NCBI GenBank assembly: GCA_022797295.1
Contig: JAAWKH010000003.1
Location: 1-64,000 of the forward strand
From: Peptococcaceae bacterium
Lineage (GTDB): Bacteria > Bacillota > Dehalobacteriia > UBA4068 > UBA4997
DNA: 64,000 nucleotides
Direction: 5' to 3'
Part shown: positions 1 through 8,215 of the stretch, piece after piece
How the letters are laid out: each line of letters starts with the position of its first letter
Numbering within the stretch: the stretch's first letter is position 1
The notes under the pieces: model-generated
What the model saw: the letters and a program-made list of their open reading frames with translations, nothing else
Database searches by the model: none
Told to the model about the DNA's origin: nothing
Program-made: the position numbers and the translations under genes

Positions 1-180
1 CAATTATCCGATGAGGTTGTGGACAAGCTTAGTTATGATATATTCAACTATTTTTCGGCAGGCACCGAAACAGCTCTTTTGTACGGTATCCAAGTGGCTG
101 CCTCTTTGAATGAAATTATCAGCAACCCCAATGTATATTCAAATTACATTATGGAAAATATGCTAAAAGCGAATGAATAA
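1..180 (+). CDS. C-terminal end of an unknown protein (5' truncated)
   Basis: An open frame enters at base 1 and stops at a TAA ending at 180, giving the last 59 residues of a protein whose start lies outside the window. The tail is acidic and helical-looking and ends in KANE. I do not recognise a family. A strong hairpin with a T run follows five bases later, which supports this being the real end of a transcription unit. Confidence 0.6.
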   Translation, partial: QLSDEVVDKLSYDIFNYFSAGTETALLYGIQVAASLNEIISNPNVYSNYIMENMLKANE

Positions 181-184
181 GCAA

Positions 185-225
185 TCAACTAGCCGCGCTC
201 TTTAGGGTGCGGCTAGTTGATTTTT
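185..225 (+). terminator. Rho-independent terminator
   Basis: TCAACTAGCCGC at 185-196 pairs perfectly with GCGGCTAGTTGA at 209-220 and is followed by TTTTT. It ends the upstream partial gene. The remaining bases to 323 show nothing further. Confidence 0.9.
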
Positions 226-323
226 GAAAATTGAGGCGATGATTATTCCGCCATTAAAAATGTTTTTGTTAAGCTGTATTTTATAAAAAAAGTTGCATAG
301 AAAATTTTCTGTTTGGATTAGAT

Positions 324-2486
324 TTAGGATTGTTCCTGCCATTCGGCAGCCAGTTCTTCTGGAGTGGCCAGGCGCAAACCGCTTAGTTCGCCTTGTTCGT
401 TGTAAACCGTCCGCACAACGTCCGCCGCTCCTTGTTTGGCGCTGCTTTGCACGCTGAACACCGCTCCGCCAGGTTGAACATCCACAAAGCCTTTCAACAG
501 CTGACCCTGATAGTAAATACTGCGCTGGATACCCTCCGCTTTGTTAATCTCCTGGTATTCCAAGCCGAATTGCTCATATTTCGCCAATTTCTGGGCAATG
601 GTCAGGCCGGGGTCGGCGGGCTGCTTGTCGTCGCCGGCAACCGCGATGTAGGCCACGTTCTGCTCGGTTACGCTTTCAATATGCTCCGGGTTTTCCTCAA
701 TCAGTGCATCTGCGCTATCGTAAGTTATGCGTTGAGCCGCCGGTTGCAGCAAGTCGCTAAAGTTTTCCTCTTGGTAAACCTCCAAACCTAGCAACGGACC
801 CATTCCGTTGGTGCTGCCATCAGCGTTGTCGATAATCTGCCGGCGACAGCGCAGGTCAATCTCACCCTCCGGGTCAATCAGCTCAAACTTGAGGGCCCGG
901 CCGATGACCTCGTCATCCACCACATCAAAGCCGTCCCAAAAGTAACGCACGCGCTGGCCCTGGTAGAACAACTGCCCGGCCTCGTTCATTTGCAAACCAA
1001 ACGGTTCATATTCCCGGATTAATGGGCGGCTGGCGTTGGCCCGCTGTTTGTTCCATTCAGCTTGCTCCGCCGCGTTGGCCCAACGCAACCCGCTGAGCTG
1101 ACCGTCCGTGTAGACGGTGTGCAGCTCGCCGGCTCCGGCTCCAAAACCAAGCCCGGCGTGTTCCGTAAACCAGCTGTTGGTTTGCTCGTCCCAAATGCCG
1201 CGCACCTCGCGCCCTTGGTAGAACATTTGCAGGCCCTGGCCGTCGCCGTCGGGGTCGTCATACTGCCAGCTGAGGCCAAATTTCTCGTAGGGAGCCAGCT
1301 GCTTTGCCATATTCCGGCGGGTTTCTTCCACAGAAAGCTGGTGCAGCGCCTCGTCGCTCAATTCGCCGTCAGCAATTCCACTGACAATCAGGGTTGATTC
1401 AGTCCTCATTACGTCAAAAGAGTTATTATTCGGGTTTGGCTCTGCCGAGTTGGTAGCAAATGCCACGCCGCCAACCAGCAGCAAACCAGCCACAGTCAGG
1501 CTCAAAAAGCTCACTTTTTTCACATTCATAATCGCCACTATCCTTTCTTCCATCACATTTTTGCCAAAATTATTGTAGAGGCTAGTGCTCAGCTGGTTGT
1601 CGGCCAGGGTTAGCCGCCGCTGCTCCCAATCCAACAGAGCGCTGGCATAGGCCTGCCGCTGAGGTAACTTGCAACCGGTGTTTTGCAGCACGGCGGAGTC
1701 GCAGGCCAGCTCCAAATCCCGGCTGAACAGGCCAAAAAACAGCCAGACCAGCGGGTTAAACCAATGCACGCACAAAGCGGCGGCAGCTAGCAGCTTGGCT
1801 GCTGCGTCAAAATGGCGGATATGCGTCCATTCGTGTAGCAGGGCAAAGTGCATAGCTTGCTCGCGGCTGAAATCAGCATTGGCCGGCAGCAGAATTACCG
1901 GGTGCAGCAATCCATAAGTCAACGGCGCGTCAATATCCGGCGAGAGCAGCACGCGCACCGGCCGGCGCAGTGGATGAGCAGCCAACCAATCGGCCAGAAA
2001 CGCGGCAGCTTGCCCCTCCGGCTGGATTGCTTGCTGAAAACGCCGGCGGCAACGCCAGTAAGCCAGACCAAAATAAGCGGCACAGAGCAGCGCGCCGACA
2101 GCCCAAAGCAACAACCAAGGCGAAAGGGTTACCGGGCTGGTTGCGCCAGCCAAATTGTCAACCGGCAAATCCAGGTTGGCCAAAGGTTCTGTCATAGTTT
2201 CTTGCGTTGATTGCAGCAAAAAACCGTCCGTTGTTTTGATGGTGTTAGGGGTGATATAGTCCATTTTATCGCCAGCCGTAAGGTTTGGCAACCAATTCCA
2301 AACGCTAATCGGGCAGGGCAGACGCAACGGCAGCAACAAACGCAACAATGCCAGCCACCAAAGCAAGCGCCGGGTTTGGGCAGGCAGACGACCGCGGCTC
2401 AACCAGCGCAGGGCCGCCAGCACGATAATTAGCAGGGCTGCGTTGAGGCTTAGTTGGGGTAGACTTAAAAACAGAGGGCTGTTCAT
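324..2486 (-). CDS. BlaR1/MecR1-type M56 membrane protease with three extracellular repeats
   Basis: A 720-residue integral membrane protein of the M56 (BlaR1/MecR1) family, which in known systems senses an envelope signal and triggers removal of the paired BlaI-type repressor. Several N-terminal membrane helices are followed by the zinc-protease motif HEWTH near residue 218 and a downstream ELACD that fits the third ligand. A last helix near residues 325-345 leads to an outside region. Instead of the penicillin-binding domain of BlaR1, that region holds three copies of a module with the pattern YExFGL, FYQGxxVRG, TVYxxGxLSGLR (about residues 390-480, 485-560, 630-715). The ATG at 2486 overlaps the repressor stop as ATGA, so translation is probably coupled; the TTG two codons earlier is less likely. 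The ligand is unknown. Confidence 0.88.
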   Translation of the reverse strand: MNSPLFLSLPQLSLNAALLIIVLAALRWLSRGRLPAQTRRLLWWLALLRLLLPLRLPCPISVWNWLPNLTAGDKMDYITPNTIKTTDGFLLQSTQETMTEPLANLDLPVDNLAGATSPVTLSPWLLLWAVGALLCAAYFGLAYWRCRRRFQQAIQPEGQAAAFLADWLAAHPLRRPVRVLLSPDIDAPLTYGLLHPVILLPANADFSREQAMHFALLHEWTHIRHFDAAAKLLAAAALCVHWFNPLVWLFFGLFSRDLELACDSAVLQNTGCKLPQRQAYASALLDWEQRRLTLADNQLSTSLYNNFGKNVMEERIVAIMNVKKVSFLSLTVAGLLLVGGVAFATNSAEPNPNNNSFDVMRTESTLIVSGIADGELSDEALHQLSVEETRRNMAKQLAPYEKFGLSWQYDDPDGDGQGLQMFYQGREVRGIWDEQTNSWFTEHAGLGFGAGAGELHTVYTDGQLSGLRWANAAEQAEWNKQRANASRPLIREYEPFGLQMNEAGQLFYQGQRVRYFWDGFDVVDDEVIGRALKFELIDPEGEIDLRCRRQIIDNADGSTNGMGPLLGLEVYQEENFSDLLQPAAQRITYDSADALIEENPEHIESVTEQNVAYIAVAGDDKQPADPGLTIAQKLAKYEQFGLEYQEINKAEGIQRSIYYQGQLLKGFVDVQPGGAVFSVQSSAKQGAADVVRTVYNEQGELSGLRLATPEELAAEWQEQS

Positions 2487-2842
2487 TGCCAATCTCCCAC
2501 AATTTCGCGCAGCTCCGCCAATTTCTCCTCTGTTAGTTGCTTGCGGCCCAGCAGCGCGGCAAACAGCTGGTCGGCGGAACCGTCATAAATTTTGTTAATC
2601 AGCTCGTCAGTGGCAGCCGCCTGCACCGCCGCTTTGTCAATCAACGCCCGGCACTGAAAATGCGGCTCCTCTCGCTGCACCGCCCCTTTGTTGATACAAC
2701 GCTTAATCAGAGTGTAAGTGGTGTTCACATTCCAGCCTACCTCGGCCTGCAAAATCTCCGCCACCTGCTTGGCCGTGGGCTCACCCAACCGCCAAATCAC
2801 ATTCATCACCTTTAGTTCCGAATCCACCAGTTTAATAGCCAT
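2483..2842 (-). CDS. BlaI/MecI/CopY family transcriptional repressor
   Basis: A 119-residue winged-helix repressor of the BlaI/MecI (penicillinase repressor) family. The N-terminal half has the typical pattern LVDSELKVMNVIW, then NTTYTLIKR as recognition helix, and the C-terminal half is a dimerisation helix region. AGGAGG precedes the ATG. It is the first gene of a two-gene operon with the M56 protease and probably represses that operon, since two good dyads sit on its promoter. In the family, the protease partner causes cleavage of the repressor and derepression. Confidence 0.93.
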   Translation of the reverse strand: MAIKLVDSELKVMNVIWRLGEPTAKQVAEILQAEVGWNVNTTYTLIKRCINKGAVQREEPHFQCRALIDKAAVQAAATDELINKIYDGSADQLFAALLGRKQLTEEKLAELREIVGDWQ

Positions 2843-2860
2843 TTTCTCATCCTCCTACAA

Positions 2861-2929
2861 TAGAGTAAACGTTTGCTCTAAACATATACTACCACAGTAG
2901 TTTGAATTTGTCAATACTACTACAGTAGT
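2861..2929 (-). promoter_or_regulatory. blaI-type promoter with two operators and a third palindrome
   Basis: On the minus strand TTGACA (2909-2914) and TAGTAT (2886-2891) are 17 bp apart. Two dyads of the BlaI/MecI type, ACTACCACAGTAGT (2888-2901) and ACTACTACAGTAGT (2916-2929), cover the spacer and lie next to the -35. A separate 20 bp palindrome, with a single mismatched pair, spans 2861-2880 between promoter and start codon and has a different sequence. The layout indicates autorepression. Confidence 0.85.
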
Positions 2930-2977
2930 TTGTTTGACAAAATTGAACGGTCAGTCCGATTTTTATTGCAAAAAAGC

Positions 2978-3006
2978 TTGTAAAATAGGCCGGATTTTAG
3001 TATAAT
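2978..3006 (+). promoter_or_regulatory. Promoter of the nucleotidyltransferase gene
   Basis: TTGTAA at 2978-2983 and TATAAT at 3001-3006 with a 17 bp spacer, 44 bases before the start codon at 3050. Confidence 0.75.
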
Positions 3007-3049
3007 AATAAGTAATATATTTTTTTGTTCAATTTTGGAGGAAGATGAT

Positions 3050-3781
3050 ATGTCTGAAAATTTGTCTGGTATCTGCGCCGTAATTTTGGCGGCTGGTGCC
3101 GGCAGTCGCCTGGGCTATCCCAATGAGCGCGGCGGCAAACCAATGGTGGAGGCGTTGGGCAAGCCTCTGTTGGCCTATGGGCTGGAAAGGCTGGCCGGGG
3201 CTGGCTTGCGGGATGTGGCTTTGGTGGTGAACCCCACCAACCGGCCAGTGATTGAGGCCTATGCCGGCGACGGCAGCAAGTGGGGTTTGGCAATCACCTA
3301 CGTGGTGCAGGAAACGCCGCTGGGCATTGCACACGCACTTTCGCTCTGCCAGGAATTCAGCGGGCAGCGCAACGTGTTGCTGTTGCTGGTGGACAACCTT
3401 TTTGCCGCCAACATTGACGCGGCTGTGGCGGCTTACGCTCAAAACCCTGAGGACAAAGCGGAGATTTTTCTGGTGCCGGTGCCCAACCCACAGGATTATG
3501 GGGTGGCCGTGGTGGAGAATGGCCAGGTGCAGCGTTTGGTGGAAAAGCCGCAGCAGTTTATCAGCGATTTGGCAGTGATTGGCCTTTATTTTTATCCGCC
3601 CTCGGTTTATGATTTAATTCCGCAGCTGAAGCCTTCTGCCAGGGGCGAGCTGGAAATTACCGATGTGAACAGCCTGTTTTTGCAGCAGGGACGCTTGCAT
3701 AGCTGCGAGCTGGCCGGCTGGTGGATTGACGTTGGCAACACGGAACGACTAGCAGAAGCGGAACGCCTTTTGGCAGAATAA
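3050..3781 (+). CDS. Sugar-phosphate nucleotidyltransferase (RmlA/GalU-like)
   Basis: A 243-residue member of the NTP_transferase family, which couples a nucleoside triphosphate to a sugar 1-phosphate to give a nucleotide sugar for envelope glycans. The N-terminal nucleotide-binding signature AVILAAGAGSRLG with a downstream conserved GGKPM is clear, followed by QETPLGIAHAL and LVEKP. The usual GDN metal-site motif reads LLVDN here. Length fits the short glucose-1-phosphate thymidylyltransferase group. The ATG at 3050 has GGAGGA seven bases upstream; an in-frame TTG at 3035 overlaps that site and is unlikely. It stands alone between two terminators. The exact sugar and nucleotide cannot be told. 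Confidence 0.85.
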   Translation: MSENLSGICAVILAAGAGSRLGYPNERGGKPMVEALGKPLLAYGLERLAGAGLRDVALVVNPTNRPVIEAYAGDGSKWGLAITYVVQETPLGIAHALSLCQEFSGQRNVLLLLVDNLFAANIDAAVAAYAQNPEDKAEIFLVPVPNPQDYGVAVVENGQVQRLVEKPQQFISDLAVIGLYFYPPSVYDLIPQLKPSARGELEITDVNSLFLQQGRLHSCELAGWWIDVGNTERLAEAERLLAE

Positions 3782-3800
3782 TTACCGCTTTAATATTCAA

Positions 3801-3835
3801 AAAAAGGGAGCCGTTTTAACGGCTCCCTTTTGTTA
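3801..3835. terminator. Bidirectional terminator
   Basis: GGGAGCCGTT (3806-3815) pairs with AACGGCTCCC (3818-3827), with A runs before and T runs after, so it can serve the convergent genes on both sides. Confidence 0.85.
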
Positions 3836-3848
3836 TTTCATTATTTCA

Positions 3849-4427
3849 CTATTTCACTCGGTCAAATATATCATCCAAATTAATCAGCAAATCGTCATAA
3901 AGGCTGCACTTAAACTGGCAATTTGAGGCTTCCGCGCGTTCCTCCTCGGTCATTCTGGCCAACTGAAAATCTGGATAGACGGCATAAACGTTGTGCAAAA
4001 CCAGTTGGTCATTATCCAACAGATATTGCTCCACCGATTTTTCATTCGGGCTAACCAGCCAATATTCCCGCACCCCGCATTGCTCGTAAACCTGTTTTTT
4101 GTAAGTGCGGTCGCGCTTGGCTGTGGATGGAGAAAGCACTTCCACCACCAAATCCGGCGCGCCGTGAATGCCGTCGTTTTTGATTTTTTCCGGGTCGCAA
4201 ACCACCATAAAATCCGGCACAAAATAATCCTTTTCTGTTAGGAAAACAGCTACGCCATCAGGAAAAGATTGGCAGGTTTTACCTTTTAGGAAAATATTAA
4301 AAATGGTACTGATATTGTCGATAATTTTAACGTGGCTAATCGACGGCTGGGGCGACATCAGCACCACTTGGCCGTTAATCAGCTCTTCTTTAAGATATTC
4401 CTCTTTGTAAGCTAAACTGGTGTTCAT
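3849..4427 (-). CDS. Uma2 family (DUF820) PD-(D/E)XK nuclease-fold protein
   Basis: A 192-residue Uma2/DUF820 protein with the restriction-endonuclease fold. The core is visible as FVPDFMVV, then GAPDLVVEVLSPSTAKRDR and a following KK, which supply the acidic and lysine positions of the fold, and REYW near the end of the core. The ATG at 4427 has AGGAGG nine bases upstream, so the longer in-frame start is rejected. The role of single-copy Uma2 proteins is poorly known. A second member of the family lies at 32467-33027 and shares the same N-terminal MNTxLAYxEE, so the two are paralogs. Confidence 0.88.
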   Translation of the reverse strand: MNTSLAYKEEYLKEELINGQVVLMSPQPSISHVKIIDNISTIFNIFLKGKTCQSFPDGVAVFLTEKDYFVPDFMVVCDPEKIKNDGIHGAPDLVVEVLSPSTAKRDRTYKKQVYEQCGVREYWLVSPNEKSVEQYLLDNDQLVLHNVYAVYPDFQLARMTEEERAEASNCQFKCSLYDDLLINLDDIFDRVK

Positions 4428-4497
4428 TGCAATGCCTCCTTTGGTTAATACTATAACATTTTTAGGCGGCAAAAGCAAGAGCAAATTTTAGGCTTAA

Positions 4498-5880
4498 TCA
4501 AGCCGTTTTGTCTTTGGGCAGGGCCAGGTCAAGCAGCAGAATAAGCGCTGCCGCCAGCAGGCCGATAAACAGCGAGTCAAATGGCAGGTTGAGCAGGCGG
4601 GCGGCCAACATCACCACCACGCCTAGCACGCTGCTGGCCACTGCCAAGGCTGGCCGCACCCGGCCGGGCAGGAAAAGCGCAGTGGTCATAGGGGCCAGCA
4701 ACACCACGGCCCTAAGCCCCATAGACATTGACCCCCAGCTTAAAATGGCGGTGCCCAAATTGCCTAGCGTGAAAGTGGCCGAGGAAATCAAAGTCAGCAG
4801 GATAATCAGGCGGGAAACCAGCAGCAGCTGTTTGCCGTCGGCCTGGCGATTGATGAACTTTTTGTAAATATCGTTGCTGATAATGGTGCCAAAGCCCAGC
4901 GCCATGCCGCTGCCGGTGCCCACCACAGCTATCAGCAGGGTGGCTAGGGCCACGCCGGCCAACGGCCCCGGCAAAAAGTGCAGAATAAAAGTAGGAAAAG
5001 CCTCCGCCGCGGCAATCTGAGGGAAGTAAATGTGCATATACATACCGACAAACAGGCTGAAAAAGCCAATGGGCGGGGTAAGGGTGGCGGCGAACAAGCA
5101 GCCCTTCACGGCCTCTGCATTGCTGCGCCCGGCCAGTGCTGCTTGGATGTAGGTTTGGGTGGAGATGACCCCCAGGGCCACATTCAGCCCCACGCCAAAA
5201 TCAGTGCCAAAGCCACGGGCAAACAGGTTCATATACTGCACCTTGGGCAGGCTGGCGTAAAATTCACCCAGGCCGCCGTGCATCCGAATGGCCAGCAGGC
5301 CGCAGGCCACGGTGGCCATATAGAGCAACACCAGCTTAATCAGGCCCAGCAGTCCGCTGCCCTTAATGCCGCCGAAAAGCACATAGCAGGCCATAATCAC
5401 CACGCTAACCACGGAACACCAAAACGGATTTAGGCCAAACATAGAGCCAAGCAGTGCGTTGGCGGCCAAAATTTGGGCCACGATGTTCAGCACAATGCCG
5501 ATGGCGGTGAGGATGGAGGTTACCAGGCCGGCGGTGGGGCCGTATTCCGCGCTGATGATTTGCTGAATGGTGGTGCAATCACTGCGGCGCACCGGCCGGG
5601 CATAGATTAGGGCCAGCAGCAAGCAGCCGAGGGATGCGCCCAGGGTAAACCACCAAGCGGACAAGCCAAAGTTGAAGCCAAGCTCCGCCGTGCCGATGGT
5701 GGAGCTGCCGCCAATCAGAGTGCCGGTGATGATGCCGGCCACCAACAGCGCGCCGGCGCTTTTGCCGCCGGTGTTGAAATCCGCGGCGTTTTTCACACGC
5801 CGCCCGGAAAACACTCCTAAAGACATAATAATTAGCAAGGTCAACACTATGCTAACGATATGGATTGTGCTCAATGCCAT
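4498..5880 (-). CDS. Sodium:solute symporter (SSS family)
   Basis: A 460-residue polytopic protein of the solute:sodium symporter family, with about twelve or thirteen hydrophobic segments. The N-terminal part carries the family pattern DFNTGGKSAGALLVAGIITGT and SSTIGTAELGF, close to the region of the sodium site in the PutP/PanF group. It would import a small organic solute with sodium across the cytoplasmic membrane; the substrate cannot be told. GTTTAGGAGGTG stands seven bases before the ATG. A small ORF upstream runs 29 bases into this gene and may be co-transcribed. Confidence 0.9.
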   Translation of the reverse strand: MALSTIHIVSIVLTLLIIMSLGVFSGRRVKNAADFNTGGKSAGALLVAGIITGTLIGGSSTIGTAELGFNFGLSAWWFTLGASLGCLLLALIYARPVRRSDCTTIQQIISAEYGPTAGLVTSILTAIGIVLNIVAQILAANALLGSMFGLNPFWCSVVSVVIMACYVLFGGIKGSGLLGLIKLVLLYMATVACGLLAIRMHGGLGEFYASLPKVQYMNLFARGFGTDFGVGLNVALGVISTQTYIQAALAGRSNAEAVKGCLFAATLTPPIGFFSLFVGMYMHIYFPQIAAAEAFPTFILHFLPGPLAGVALATLLIAVVGTGSGMALGFGTIISNDIYKKFINRQADGKQLLLVSRLIILLTLISSATFTLGNLGTAILSWGSMSMGLRAVVLLAPMTTALFLPGRVRPALAVASSVLGVVVMLAARLLNLPFDSLFIGLLAAALILLLDLALPKDKTA

Positions 5881-6175
5881 TGCTGCACCTCCTAAACGGT
5901 TCGGCCAGGAAATCGCGCGCGGCTTGGGTCACAAAGGAAACCTCCGCCTGCTTAATGCAGCCGGTTTGCCGCTTCACGATTAAAACCAGCACCAAATTGT
6001 CATAAAGCCGCTGAGCGGAGGTGCCCACCGGCAGCTTGGCGTAAGCCGCCAGCAGAATGTTGTCCCGCTGGGGTTGCCATTGCCGTTTTGCTGTTTCCAT
6101 CACTTTTGCCTGCCTTTTTGTCAAATTTAAATATAAAAAAACCGCCAAAAGAACCGGTTGCAGCGCGCTGGGCAT
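5852..6175 (-). CDS. Small hypothetical protein upstream of the symporter
   Basis: About 107 residues from the ATG at 6175, with one hydrophobic N-terminal stretch (ALQPVLLAVFLYL) followed by a charged region. Its end overlaps the symporter start by 29 bases. No good ribosome site stands at the proper distance from any start, and I recognise no family, so it may be a real coupled gene or a chance frame. Apart from this frame, bases 5881-6368 hold only the promoter region of the response regulator. Confidence 0.4.
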   Translation of the reverse strand: MPSALQPVLLAVFLYLNLTKRQAKVMETAKRQWQPQRDNILLAAYAKLPVGTSAQRLYDNLVLVLIVKRQTGCIKQAEVSFVTQAARDFLAEPFRRCSNGIEHNPYR

Positions 6176-6368
6176 AACCGATTTTTCGCCGGCTCCTGTT
6201 TGGCTGCTGCCGCCACTGGCAGGTGGGGCCACCAAACAAAACAGCTATTCAATTAACTATTATTATAATGGATGTAGGCGGGAAATGCAAGAGGTTTTTA
6301 GCAAATTTTCTTACCGATTTCACACAGTTTCCACATGGCCATGCTATATTAAGGCGGGAGGTGCAAAA

Positions 6369-7034
6369 ATGGCGACATTACTTATCGTGGAGGATGACCA
6401 AGGCTGCAACGAGGCAGTCTGCGAATATCTGCAAATGGCCGGGCACCGGCTTTTGCCTGCTTATGACGGCGCAACGGCCCTACAAATTTTTGCCGAAAAC
6501 AACGTTGACCTGGTGGTGCTGGATATTATGCTGCCCAAGCTTTCCGGGCTGGCGGTTTTGCGGGCCATCCGGCGGCAAAGCAAAACGCCGGTGCTGATGT
6601 TAACCGCCCTGGAGGACGAATACACCCAACTGCAAAGCTTTGACGCCCAAGCGGATGATTACCTCACCAAGCCGTTTTCCCTGCTGCTGTTGGGGCGGCG
6701 CGTAACCGCCCTGCTGCGGCGTTGCGGCAAAGGGCGGCTGCCGGAGCAAATGCACTTTGGCGAGGTGGTGGTGAATTTTCCCGGCTACACCGCCCACGAC
6801 GCCAACGGGCAAATTGAGGTTACGGCAAAGGAGATTGCCCTGCTGAAACTGCTGGTGGAACACAAGGGGCTGGCGCTTACCCGCTCCCAAATTTTAGATG
6901 CGGTTTGGGGCCAGGATTGCGCCGTTTTTGAACGCATTGTAGATACTTACATCAAAAACCTGCGCCGCAAGCTGCGGTTAAACTGCATTGTGACGGTTAA
7001 AGGTATCGGTTACAAATATGAGGAGCAGCTATGA
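6369..7034 (+). CDS. OmpR/PhoB family response regulator
   Basis: A 221-residue two-component regulator. The receiver domain has the acidic pair at residues 9-10, phospho-acceptor Asp52 in VVLDIMLP and the conserved lysine in TKPF. The C-terminal winged helix ends with VDTYIKNLRRKL and VKGIGYKYE. The ATG at 6369 has GGGAGGTG just upstream; the frame stays open far upstream but without a ribosome site. It overlaps the kinase gene by 4 bp and probably controls the ABC transporter that follows, as in VanRS-like and other antibiotic-sensing cassettes. Confidence 0.93.
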   Translation: MATLLIVEDDQGCNEAVCEYLQMAGHRLLPAYDGATALQIFAENNVDLVVLDIMLPKLSGLAVLRAIRRQSKTPVLMLTALEDEYTQLQSFDAQADDYLTKPFSLLLLGRRVTALLRRCGKGRLPEQMHFGEVVVNFPGYTAHDANGQIEVTAKEIALLKLLVEHKGLALTRSQILDAVWGQDCAVFERIVDTYIKNLRRKLRLNCIVTVKGIGYKYEEQL

Positions 7035-8128
7035 AAAACTTAAAACTTATGCCCAAAATTTTTCTTTACACCCTTTTTAGCATGCTGCTGGTGGTTGGCC
7101 TCAGCCAAGGCCTGATTTATCTACTGGCGCCCCGGCTTCAGTTTGCGCTAAGCAACCAGGCGGATTTGGTTTTCAGCTTCAACAATTACCGGCTGGTGGC
7201 CGGAGCAATCGGCAGAGCCATGCCCTTTTCCCTAAGTTTTTCCCTGCTGCTTTCCTTTGGCTGTTCGCTGTTTTTTTCCCAGGCCCTCGCCCGGCGGTTG
7301 GGGCAAATTTCCGCCGCCACAGAGCAAATGCGCCGGTTGGAAAAAGCGGCCGCCTGCCCGGTGGGCGCCCAGGATGAAATCGGTGCGCTGGCGCAAAATG
7401 TGAATGTGCTTTACGGCAATCTGCTGGCCACCATTGAACATCTGGAGCAGGAAAAGGCGGCGGTGCAGGAGCTGGAGCAGGCCAGGATGGATTTTCTGCG
7501 GGCCGCCTCGCATGAGCTGAAAACGCCGCTGACAGCCCTTAGTCTAACTTTGGAGAATATGCTTTTGGGCGTTGGCAAGTATCAGGAACATGCAGTTTAT
7601 TTGCCGCTTTGCCAGGAGCAGGTAAAGCGGCTGAGCAATATGTTGCAGGAGATTTTGGCGGCCACCCGGCTTAATCCGGCGGCCGAGCCGGCGCAGACGT
7701 TAAACCTGGCCCAGCTTTTGGCGGAAATCTGCCAGCCCTATCAGCTGATTGCAGCAGCCCATCAGGTGCAGTTTCGGCTGGAGCTGCCGGAGCAATGCCC
7801 GGTTTGCCTGGCCGGTGGGCTGTTCCGCAAGGCGGCCTCCAACATCATTGCCAATGCCGTCGCTTACACTGCGGCCGGCCGCTCCGTAAGCGTGCGCCTG
7901 GAGGCGCGCCGCCTGGTGGTGCAAAACGAGTGCCCACCCCTGCCGCCGGAAGCTCTGCGCCGCTGCTTTGAACCCTTTTGGCGGCCGGATTTTGCTCGCA
8001 GCCGGCAGCAAGGCGGCAACGGCCTGGGGCTTTACATCGTGGCCAACGCTTTGCAGGCGCTGGGCCTGACTTACACATTTGAGCCTATGGCGGCAGGCGA
8101 CGGAATGCAGTTTATAATTAATTTTTAG
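7031..8128 (+). CDS. Sensor histidine kinase
   Basis: A 365-residue membrane kinase partner of the preceding regulator. Two membrane helices (about residues 8-32 and 63-86) enclose a very short outside loop, so ligand sensing through a large domain is unlikely. A HAMP-like linker leads to the H-box AASHELKTPL near residue 161, an N-box with NIIANAVAY and a G-box with GGNGLGLYIV. The short loop is typical of kinases that take their signal from a partner transporter or within the membrane; that is an inference. Confidence 0.92.
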   Translation: MKNLKLMPKIFLYTLFSMLLVVGLSQGLIYLLAPRLQFALSNQADLVFSFNNYRLVAGAIGRAMPFSLSFSLLLSFGCSLFFSQALARRLGQISAATEQMRRLEKAAACPVGAQDEIGALAQNVNVLYGNLLATIEHLEQEKAAVQELEQARMDFLRAASHELKTPLTALSLTLENMLLGVGKYQEHAVYLPLCQEQVKRLSNMLQEILAATRLNPAAEPAQTLNLAQLLAEICQPYQLIAAAHQVQFRLELPEQCPVCLAGGLFRKAASNIIANAVAYTAAGRSVSVRLEARRLVVQNECPPLPPEALRRCFEPFWRPDFARSRQQGGNGLGLYIVANALQALGLTYTFEPMAAGDGMQFIINF

Positions 8129-8215
8129 TTTTTTCCTTTTTTTCATACTACCTCCACATTGCCGGGCTATGCTGTTAATGCGCGCAAAAAAATATCAAAA
8201 AACGGAGGTATCACA

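Noticed and set aside
6057-6368. N-terminal extension of the first response regulator
   Set aside because: The receiver domain begins exactly at the ATG at 6369, which has a good ribosome site; the upstream residues look like translated non-coding sequence.
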